Assembly: GCF_964204645.1 (NCBI RefSeq)
Contig: NC_134027.1
Coordinates: 229,501-293,500, forward strand
From: Tubulanus polymorphus
Lineage: Eukaryota; Nemertea; Palaeonemertea; Tubulaniformes; Tubulanidae
Direction: 5' to 3'
DNA length: 64,000 bases
The position numbers and the translations under genes were made by a program. The notes under the pieces are model-generated. The model was given only the letters and a program-made list of their open reading frames with translations, was not told the origin of the DNA and searched no databases. Within the stretch, counting starts at the first letter, position 1, and each line of letters starts with the position of its first letter. This document shows positions 26,401-38,400 of this stretch, piece by piece.

Positions 26401-29400
26401 ATATTTGTTTGAAGATACTCGATTTATCTTAAATTATCACGAAGAAAAACCTTTATAATAGTTTGCAGGGTTTGATCTGAGGAATAAATGCCACCTGACC
26501 TTGGGGCAAGCATATATGTTATATCACTTGCCCCCTCAAAAATCAACTTGTCCTACACGAATAGTCCGATTGTGACACAATAATCCCTTGCATCGAGTGG
26601 GATAAAAGCTTTGAGACATAGAATTACACAAGCCTGGTGGATGAGTGATTATGATAACCTTCATGCCCTAATGAAAATATATTTGTCCCGCGCAATTGGA
26701 CTAGTGCTTAGATCAGACCCTGCTTTGTTTCAAATGTAAAATTTGTAAAAAAGTAGTTGATTATGTTTGAAGAAATCTCTTAAAGATGAGGAAAATTTGG
26801 CAATGTTTTTAGTTTTCTAGTAATAATCAAGATTAATTAGTTAACCTTGCGCTTTCCAGAGTGAGTGAATTTGTAGGTTTAATGTTTTTATTTTGAACTG
26901 TTTTAAAATAACTCGTTAAGCCACCAGGGTATAATTGTTGTGCAAGAATAAAAACGACAGACATGTTCGTCATTCATGTTAAAACTGTTCAATTGTTTAG
27001 TTACGTGTATTGCAACTTTTTTACTGTGGTGCTCATCAATGGTTCATAAAATACTATTTTTATTAAGGCCCTTATGGAAAATAGAGGAGCAAAATAGAGG
27101 AGCAGTCTCTTGATAAATGAGGACATATGAACAGTGTTAATTAGCAGATTGTGCCAGCAATATATGGACTCTAAAAGACAAGGCAAAGGTGGCAAAACTC
27201 TTTAGTTATCTTAAATTATATTAATTATCGTAAAATAATGTTGATGAAAATTAAATCAAAGACTGTTTAGTTAATCATAAGCTTTCCAGTTTGAATTTGT
27301 GGTTTTATCTCTGGTTTTTATATTTTATTTTGGAGACTTTTTTGAAATAAAGGTCATGTTTTTGTAAATGACTGAGGCACTACCCCAAGTATATGAATAC
27401 CTGTCATTTAGGTATGATTGTTGTTGCGGGGATAACATGACACGTTCATGTCAATTGTTCATAAATCACTGATTTATTAAGGTCCTATCGAATAAAGTTG
27501 AGCTTTTTCTTGACAACTGAGATGTCCTCAATCTCGATGTCATTTGAAAAGTTGACGATGATAGATTCATATTTCATGAAATATAACAAAGTGTCAGTTA
27601 TATTGACCTCATGAATTGTCAAATTCATAATCTTAGACTTTCAGACTAGTCCTTTTTTGGTGTTTTATGGATCAAAAATTACAATTCTTTGTGTACTTTT
27701 GTTATTTTCTTATTGATGCAAATTGTATAAATCAGCTGTAGTGGAAATGTATCATATATAAACACTTATAAATACCTTACATGTAACTTTTGTGGTTTTT
27801 TAAAGTTAGTACAATTTCATACATGGTAATATAAATAAAATTATTATTAAAATTTGAGAAAATAAGCTAAAAGTTAATAATTTGACATGTGAAATTAAAT
27901 GATGTAAAGAATGTAAATCAGATTGATTAATCCTACGCTTTCCAGAGTATTTGGCCAGGTTTATCTCTGGTTTTAGTGCGGGGGCCATGGACAATTGAGT
28001 CCATGGTTGGGCCATAGACTTAGACTTTTTTGTTATAGAGTCTATGTTTGGACCAAGGGGAGTATAAACACTCATTTATAGTTTATACGCCTATGGTGGT
28101 TGGACTAATTGTTTTTGAAAGTCCACGTGTTTGAGGAGCTTACGTTATAATTCCTCGAGCACAAACCTGGCATTTTGTATAATTGTTGTATGAGAATAAA
28201 TATGATTTTGAAATTTGTCATTCGTTGAGTTAAGCAACAAGTGTTACTAAAACGAAGCACTACTAAATAAAAAGACTATATGCACCGGAGAAAACCGACC
28301 AATTTACGTTTCAGATGCATTTGTTTATATCTGGTATTGCCTACACTCATTGGCAGAGATGGTTGAATACACAGATAGCACCCCTAGTGATGATTTCTAA
28401 TGAGTGCAATAGCTCATCGGACTTCGTTTTAGTCATGCATAGTTCTTACACCTCTAAGTGCATAGGTCTTCATTTTAGTAGCACATAGTTTTAGTAACAC
28501 CCCCATTTCACTGCCCTTCTATTAAATTCACTGCTTTTTACAGCCGGCCCGTGAATCATTTACGAACCCTGGCAGTTGTATCAGATGCAGTTTCCTGGAA
28601 AACTTTTAACTAGGCCACCACATGAGAGGCACGCTTTTCATATACAGTACATGCACAGATTACATTGCGAGTCTTGTGGCGCGCATGTGTGAAGCACGGC
28701 GGAATATGCGTGAAGGCGCATATTCTTCTGAACAAAAAGTAGTTCCAACGACAAATAAATAACTAAATTGATTAATGAGGCTGTCTGTACATAGGCCTGA
28801 GGCCTTAATGTGATATCATATAAAATAAGTGATGCATTCTGATGAATTCAATAGGGGAGAGGAGATGGAGAGGGGAGTCTGTAATTCAGCGGAAAAAGTT
28901 TCAAAAGTTTGAAGAACACATGAAGATGCCAAAAGCAAGATGAGCTTAGATTATCTCACAGCAAACAAACAATCAGCATCCAGCTGAACAGTTGTCAGGG
29001 TTTGATATAATCAATAATGAATGTGACATGTACATGTAAGACAGATATATAACAGGCACATGTACCTTTAGTAAACCGAGTTCACACGCCGATAGTAGAA
29101 GTCTTGGATTGAATCCTGCCACCCATCCTATTATATAAATACAATAACTAGCATACTCCAATAAATCTGAAAAAAACAACAAAACATCAACAAATTTTAC
29201 AAAATCACTGCTGGATTTCATATATACAGGTCATATATCCATATTAGAGGCAGCGGGACCTGGTTCAAGTTCTAGGACCTGGTTCAAGTTCTAGAACCTG
29301 GTTTAAGTTCTAGGACCTGGTTTAACACAGTTCTAGGTTACATTAGGATACAGAAACCATACCAAAGTTTTGCTCAAGAGTCAATTAATGAACTGGATGC

Positions 29401-32400
29401 GGCACTCAGTCTGAAAGTTGAGATGTAGAACAGATATATATTTATTTACCGGCATAATCCTGTTTTTGTTCCAATATATTGAAAAGTCCTCGTTCAACTT
29501 TGCGATCGATAAAAGCATGACAAATATCGCTACCTTCTTCAGCCAATAGATGAATAGCAACACACGTCTGAAATAAACAATGCTGTCGTCACCAGGGGGC
29601 ACTGTATATTCAACAATAAGATCAGGAGTAGATTTTAAGGATGATTTTGTGAGTTAAAGTTGCAGCCCTTTTTACTCTAGTGCCCAAGCAAAAAGAAAGC
29701 TAGATTATAAATCTTACAGAAGTTCAAGAGTAACTAGTAGTCATTTTCTATAAAGCTAATGTCACTGCCAAGAATAACATGAACAAGTTGTTCCCCTTTT
29801 CTCCCCTCCCTCTCCCCCAACTTTTCCTCTCTCCCCTCTCTCTCCCCTCCCTCTCCCCTCCATCTCCCCCAACTTTTCCTCTCTCTGCCCTCCCTCTCCC
29901 CTCTCCTAACACCCTCTCTCCTCTCTCTCCTCTCTCCTCTCCCTCTCTCCCCTCCCTCCATCACTCTTACCTCTTTCAGCAGAAATATATCATCAAAAAA
30001 TACATCAAGAACGGACTGTAACACAGACGCTAGACTCAGTAATAACTGTTCATCATGAAACTGCCATTCTTCAGAGAATATTTGTAAAACAACCATAGCA
30101 CGTTTCTGAATACCTGAAATAACAACAATCATCGTGTTGCTGTGATACGCTATTGAGTCAAAATTAAACTTTTTCGAAATCAACTGTTTTTTCATCTCTA
30201 TCTAAAGCATAAGTTAAATATAACTGACCTGCACTGAATTGATGAATTTCCATAGTTTGTATCACTTGTTCAATAGCCTCAGCGTCAATCATAAGTTTAG
30301 TACCACCCTCTAAAATACAAAATCATAGCTGTCAATCAACAATTTAGTCCCACCCTCTAAAATACAAAATCGTATGGTAGTCTCAAACGCTCGAATGGCT
30401 GATATTTTTTAAATGGTTCTCATGTATTCCATATATTTAAACTAGTCCTAGGCTTTAAGCTTATTTTCAAGGTGGAACCATCAAGGTGGAACCACCTCCA
30501 GTTCCATGGTCATTGAGTAAGTTAACTCTCAATTGAAATCAGTTCATTTTCAATGAGTTAACTCTTAAGTTAAATCTTGGAACTGGGTCTTGGGGTAAGA
30601 TGTAGATGGCGCCAGTAGTTAAACTCATACCTGCGCTAGCGAGTATCGCCATGGCTTCTAAAGCACATTCCTGCATTAATTCAGAACGATCGTGAACCTG
30701 CATCGCTGTCAATACTTTATGATGAACCTTTTCAACCAAACACTGGTGTCGAATTACCTCTACAAAAATAGTAAAATGCAGTTAAAACGCCTACAGTTTG
30801 AGATGATTGAAGATCCGTTAGTTTCTATCAATGGGACGAAAACATTCCGAAAATATGTCGTCACGTAGAAATGATATAACAATTTATTTAATGGTCGAGA
30901 ACGGCTTATAAAATGTCAGAAACATAATGGTAAATGCATTACGTAAAATTGAATTCTAAAGTTATTTCTCGTTCATGTTTGGAATTTCCTTCATAACAAG
31001 TCTGGATGTGTGACAGTCAACTCTTATCCAGTTTCATAGAATTGTATTTACTTGATCCATAGATTCACGGTAAGTCAAAGAGCTTAGGTCATAGACCAGG
31101 TATCACAGTTATCTCTAGGGATAATTCTATAGACCAGGTATTAAAGTGATTGAGTTTTATGAATAAGTCTTTAACGTTGGTTCTGTCAGGGGTTTCTTGC
31201 TGTGTAAATATCTTACAATGTTTTTAACAGATGAAGTTACATAGTTTACTGTTGCTGATATTGATAATGAGAGATACCATCTCCAGTCCACCCTGGAATC
31301 ATGGAAATATAGGTAAGCAAGTACAGGTGTAGAGTCAGTATGATTTATTCTTATTTCTCTGTATCATTGCGTGTTAGTCAAAACTACACCGATAATCAAA
31401 TTTTCTAATTTTAGGTTGGAATATTTGGAATCAGAAACCGAACTGGGGTTCAATGTGGGGTGGTGCCCATCTGCCCAATTATCAGCAAACCCCACAGTTT
31501 CCAAACCCGTATTATACAGGTTTGTCTCATCAGCCAATCCCGCCGCAACCGAGGAAAACATTCTGTGAAATATATCCACAGAACAGAGACTGTCAACGAC
31601 TCTGTCCACAACAGACGGGTAAGAATATTTCACTAGACGCCTCAATATAATACAGCATATAATACATAATATATATATAGTCCAGAACTGTAGGACTGGG
31701 TCCAGAACTGTAGGACTGGGTATGACGATCTGTCGCTATGTTTTACCTGCAGGTCTTCCACCTGAAAACTCAGTTATTCATGTAAAGAAAGATGAACCGT
31801 ATAAGAAGGTTTATGGTCATCATTCAGCTGATTCAGCAGTTACAATGAATGTTTACGCTATTGGTGATGAGATGGTAAGTAATACCGGAGTCAACCTACA
31901 AACTTTTACCTCGACCCCTTCTCCACAATCTACAATCAATAATTTCAGCGTGTAGGTTACGATGTTTTACTAATGAATCCAGCAGAGGGCGCTGTAGATG
32001 CAGCAGGAGACCCGTGTAGTGTAGGTATACAGCTCAGTTTAACCGGACAAGAGGCTGACTACGGAGAACTATACTGTACCATGCAGAAACTGTCAGCATC
32101 GGGACTCCGGTCCGGAATCTCATCCGGTAATCATCTGTTAGTCAGATACGTGGGGGCGCCGGCGGCGCTGGTCAGTCTGCAGACGGCATTTGCAATGAAC
32201 GTCATAGCAACGAAAAATATAAATACACCGGAATATACCGATATGCTGCTCGGATGATTATAGATCTACTGATCAACTCAAATAAAACTTCAATATTTCC
32301 TGAAAACTTTGATAACCCTTTTTCCTTTAAGTATCGAGTCCTTGTTGAAATGATTTGTAGTAGAATATTCTATGTGAAATTCATGTTCTTTTGATCTTTA

Positions 32401-35400
32401 CACACTGAAACATGCACATGTATTATAGCAGTGTACATAAACTGTACAAGACAATCACATAATGCACAATCACTGTAAGCTGACATATACTTTTGACATG
32501 AAACATGCATGCAATATAGACTATGTACAAAATGACATGTACTTTTGATACAAAACATGTACACTTCGACATGCACATGTACACAATTAACACGAAACAT
32601 GTACATGTACTTACCATTATCAGCGAGACATGCAATAGCTGCTACAGCTTGAAATTGAACTTCTTCAGTTTTTGGAAACTCGATTAAAGCTCTGATTAAT
32701 GAATTCAGCGGCTCATGCTTAGCCATCTCTGATTTCCATTTTTGACTGCATGCAAAATAAAACAGCGCGTTCATTTTGAATTTCAAAATCCGAGCATTTT
32801 TCATTTAAATCTATAGAAACTTCGGTAAGACACAAACCTGAATATAGTAAGACCTCTTATAGCCATACAACCCGCAGCTTGAGCTGTACGACTTTTCCAA
32901 TGTTCTTTCATTCCTAGTAAAATTGCCAGGTGAATATTCTTCTCCATCATTAAATCCTGAAGTCTCTCTAGAAATAACATTTACTGCATGAATATTCTCT
33001 AGGGAAATGTCTAAGTCTAGAATATGCAGTCGATTCTTAAAAAACCTTACAAGATATGAAGGCTTTTACTTGTAATATTTGCCCGCATAAAGAAGACGAG
33101 GACTCCGCTCAAGACAGATTTTATTTTGAAAATTCAGTGACTTCACTGAGGTCTTTGATGTTATATATTTCATATATAGGCTAGTTTAGGCTGGTTATCT
33201 CTGAGTTAGTCCGATCAGACTTGAGCTACAGACTCTACACCAGATATGAAGAAATGCTGAATGTTTTACTGATATGAAGTGAAATACAATATTTACCATT
33301 ATCCGCACAAATCCAGTAGATGGCAGTACAAGCATTTGAAAATACTTTAGCATTCTTCCAATGAACAAAAATTGCTCCACAACACATTGTATGAATCGGA
33401 TCTCTACAAAAAATCATTGGAAAAAAATTCGTTTTCGAGGAAATTACCGGTACTTAGCTCTGAAGTTGGGTTTACTTACTGTTTGAGGTCAGGATCTTCA
33501 CCTATTCTCGACTCAAGAACTGGTCGATATTCCATCAGTTTCGCCAATGCTTTCATACATATAGACTAAAAACAGCAATAACAAAGAGATCATGATCCTT
33601 AACGACCCCCTCCTAACTAGAGTTAAATTACTATATTTCTAAATACTCAACCCTAGTTCAGTTTCAGAAAAACTCTAGTTCAGTTTCAGAAAAAAAGATC
33701 AACTCTTTTAAGGATTCAAGATAAAGTACACTTACTAAGAAATGAAATTGATTTAAGGAGTTAAAACTTTTTCATGAAAAAACTGGACTTATATCTGACA
33801 CAGAACTGTGAACTCGGGTCTTTTTTGGGTTACATATTTAGAGATCTAAAGCCAACTGCATAAACATCTAGTGTGGGTTGTAGTTGACCTACCTGAACAG
33901 CACTGTCTTCTAAATATGTTTTAATTGCCACCCAAATTAATTTCAACCATTGATCGTCGTATTCTTGAGGATACTCAACGTCTTCAAACATGGCATGAGC
34001 TAAAATATAAACACCCCAATGTGAATTGAATTAGTTTCGTAGCCCGGGTATCAGAGAATCCTCAACATGGCCCGGGTATCAGAGCATCCTCAACATGGCC
34101 CGGGTATCAGAACATCCTCAACATGGCCCGGGTATGAGAAAAACCTCAACATGGCCCGGGTATCAGAGAAACCTCAACATGGCCCGGGTATCAGAGAAAC
34201 CTCAACATGGCCCGGGTATGAGAGAAACCTCAACATGGCCCGGGTATGAGAGAAACCTCACATGGCCCGGGTATCACAGCATCCTCAACATGGCCCCTAA
34301 AAACTGACAAATTTCATATGAATTATTTACCGATTGCGTAGAATGTTTTGAATCCGGCTGTTTGGACGTCGCGATCTTTAGGACACAGCATCAGACGTGT
34401 AAGAATATTAGATTGAATATCCTTCTCAATTACATAATCCACAACAACATCTACAAACAACAGACACAAGCAGCTAATTACAGATATATACATACATAGA
34501 GTAAAAATAAACTTTGAAACACTAAACATGAACGAGAGGTTCAACTGTATATACAAAATAATTGTCCCGGTATACACATTATCACCCACACATTTTGATG
34601 AGGCGCCAGAGTCTGACCGAGCCCATTCTTAACAATTAAGAATTTTTGCTACCAAGTTGTCATAAAGGTGCAATAATTGCTTAGCTAATTACAATATTTT
34701 GGTTTCTTTATTTGAGCAACGTTTTTGACTGAGAACTTTGAAACTGAATTGTGGACCTGATTCCACACGACGGTCTACAGTCAGTTTTTAACACCGAGTA
34801 CAATAAGAACTGTGGAATCGGGTCCTCAATGCTTTCTATAATTTCTAAAATGATAAGAATGTTTTTAATTACCGTCTGAACAGAGTTTACTGATGAGTAA
34901 CATACACGCCGACCAAACTTCCTCCGTAGCCGAGACTCGTTTGATTGGTCGAGACTCAACAATGATACAATGAATCTGATTTTCAACGAGATGACTTCGC
35001 ACTCCGTCTATAAACATACAAATAATACTGTCTTGTTTTAGTAATTAGTACGATACACGTTGTGGATGAAGAAACATTTCTAGAGAATCATCCAACTTGA
35101 CGTCAGTAGAGACTATAGAATTAAAACTGGGTCCAGTTTTACTAAAAATTGGTTTAATTGCAACATACCGGCAACAATTCTTAGGCTAAAAAAAATTGAT
35201 ACCTTGTTTCTCCGCTCTGCTGAGCTTAAATGTTGACCCGGCCGGCCGCCTATCTACCCTAAACATTACTTTTTTTAAAATCGTGATCAATTTTACCATA
35301 ACAGACCAGGCCGCTATAGAAATGAACTATTTACAAATTCTATCATATTTTACAAAAATGACCCAGCCGCTGCGGAGAAACAAGGTATCATTTTTGTTTC

Positions 35401-38400
35401 GCCTTACTTGACGTTTTTAGAAGCTTAAACATTTCCATGAAACTGAACCCTAGTGCAGCTGACCCTGGAGTAGTTTTGTTTAGAAGTGTTTTATGTCCCA
35501 ACTGCGAGTAACAGTGTAACCCTACAAGTAGTCTTACTTAAAGAGACGGCCAGGACCTTTTTAGAGATTGTTATGTCTCACAACCTGACTAAGTTAGCAA
35601 GAAATTAGTCCATGAATGTGTCTTGAAAGCCAACGCCAGAGGTGGCTCTGAACTAGGGACCTCTCGGTTCCCAGTCCTCCACTCAACCAACTGAGCTAAC
35701 CGCACAGGAGTGAGTATCGGAATAAGTGGATTAAAACTGGATTATTTCTGTTGTATACGAACCGTGTTTAATCAGTATCGTCAATAAACTCGAAGCCTCT
35801 TTTAAAACTGATGCATTGTTAATATGTGTTTTCAACGCTATAATTACAGCTTTCAGATCACCATTCTCTATAAATATCTGTTGCCTCGATTGATCTGAAA
35901 ACAGAAAATTAGAAGCAAAACTTGAATACATTTGAATATGAATAACAACTTGAACCAGGTTTCAAATTGTAAGTAATCAAAAGTTAACTAGCTCATATTG
36001 CGCGGCTCAAATCTTATTCACAACTGCGGAATCATGACATTGGATCCGATACTAGAAATTCTAAACACTCACCAGCTGTTTATTGATTTGTTATTTATTT
36101 ATTCTTTTTGCGAATGGAAATTCTAGTAGCTCTTGTTTCTCTCGACTCTCACCTCTTTTCAATAGAATATGCAGTACATTACAACTGATACACTGTAGCT
36201 CAGCATTCACAACGTACACACCCATAGATATTCTAATACTACTCATCACATTCTGCCCTTGTGACAATAAAAATTTCTTCACTTCATCTAAACACAAAAT
36301 AAACATCTCATAATTAGAAGCTTCATGGATCCAGTTCGACAGTTCCGAAACCTGGCTCTAGAATTTTGAATGAATAAAACCCTAGGATCTTGATTCTAAC
36401 TCAAGAACTGTGCTCCTGATATCTCCTCGATCCTCCACATACTCCTAGTTCCTGCATGATTCCTTTGATGCCACCTTGCTTATTGATATAAATGATCCCC
36501 TTTTAAGATTCATCTGCCTAAAGATTCATCAGAGAATATGCTATCCATGAAACAATGCCCCGACACCCAGAGTCAATAACTCTTATAGTGTTATAGTAAT
36601 AAATGTTGTTTTAAGTTCATCAACTGACAAAGTGACTACTAAAACTGCCTGGTTCCCGATGCTATTCATCTGATCATTAAATTCAACCACTTTTTTGAGC
36701 AACGGATTTTTCTAGAATGGTTTGATATTTTTTGATACATACCGCTGGTGGTCAAGTAGGAAATCAGTTTCAAGGCTATCACCTGAGCACTGTCTGTGAT
36801 TGGCTGCTGGTTTAACAGTTTTACGCAAATTCTAGATTCAAAAAGATTAACATCTCAATTTATTTGAATCAGTCTCACGTGCAGATACGACCATCAATTC
36901 TCATTATATTGAAATATGAAAATTCACTTACTTCGCGGAATCCAAATTGATGATTCTTTGTCTCAATGTGTTACTATAGAAACACAGCCGATAAAGCAAC
37001 AAACAACCAGACTGAAAACAGAAGGTTATCATCAATACATGTACATGTACAATGCAAACATGTACATGTACGAGACAAACATGTACATGTACAATACAAA
37101 CACACACATGTACAAACCAAACATGTGCATGTACGAGTAAAACATGCACATTTTGAAAATCTTAGAATATTGAAGCAAAACAACACTATTGCAGGAAGGA
37201 TAAATTGTCATTTTCAAGTTGAAATTTTGGATTGAAATTTGTACACATGCATTAGATTTAAAACAGTCACCAATTAGACAAGAACTGATGAATAGTTTGC
37301 GATGGAAATTTGGGATGTTTTTGTTTTATTGATGGATGATTAGTTAATTGTAGGTGGAGTTTACCTGATGATTGACAAATCAACAACTGTGCAATATTTT
37401 GGGTGGAGCTGAAATTCACAGTTAAAGCAATTAAAAATAGCAATTATTATGAGAAAGCTGTGAGAAAAAAAACAAATTATCACGCACGTAAGCAGCGTGT
37501 GTTAAAATACAATTCTAAAGCAAGAACCACATAGCATACAGAGATTAACCATTGATAAAACACTCTACGCATGTCATGTCTATGTTTTATATTGTTAAGA
37601 TACGTATGAAATGTTTCCTTGTGATGACGGTTTATTATCCAAATAGTCATCTTCACGAATAATGCATTCAGAACTACTATTCAGTATCCCTCTATAGATG
37701 ATGGTTAGGAATGGGCCCAAGTCGGAACATCATCCTACAGGCTCAAGGAAACATTTCAGACTTAAAAGCATTAAATCCAATTAACCATTTAAGTGAATAA
37801 TTGTAACAGAAACGAATGAAAAAGTGTGAAAATTTCTGAAAATAGAAGTGAAATCCAAATGGCACTGAAAGAAATGTTGATTTGTTTAAGCGCTGAAAAT
37901 TAACAAGCTCGCAAAATATGTGGTTAAAACCTCCAAATCTCCAAGTATTTAAGCTGAGAAGCAACAATTTAAAAACCGATACAATTCCCCTATAAACCGA
38001 TACAATACCCCTATAAATCTGAAAGCTGTCTAAATAGAGTTAAAAAGCAACTCAAAATATATATATATATATATTTATTTACCTCGAACAGCTTTTCATA
38101 GCTTTTGAAGAATTTAAACTTATCCAATATCAGTTTCTGAATGTGATTGTCTTCAAGAAAATTAAGCGCCATTTCTGATAGACATAAAATAAAACAAGGC
38201 AAGTTAGAAATGGATGAAAATAAGCACCAATTGAAATGTATTCAATAGTTAAAATAAATACAGATGAAAGAGAAGTGATCTCTTCAAGGCTATCACTGGG
38301 TTTTATTTTTTCAAAATTCTTTCCATTTTGTTCACTGAGAAACTGCAGTGTTTAGGCTGTAGCTTAGGGAGATTTGTTTATGAATGTCCAGTTGACAAAG

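Larger units (their letters stand above)
19173..29065. other. LRRK2 intron 18 (9.9 kb), host of nested repeats and transcription-like units
   Basis: The largest intron of the gene, between the exons for the first ankyrin repeats. It contains a MITE (20103-20280), paired reverse-transcriptase tails (20.9-21.7 kb), tandem exon-like modules (22-24.8 kb) and a degenerate large duplication (25.9-28.2 kb). I see no LRRK2 exon in it: the ankyrin reading frame joins directly across it (LLLSACELGLLK to VVECLIELG). Confidence 0.85.

Noticed and set aside
31085-31135. CTAGGGATAA resembling part of a homing-endonuclease site
   Set aside because: Only about 9 bp match and the motif is part of a dispersed repeat. 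No endonuclease gene is present.
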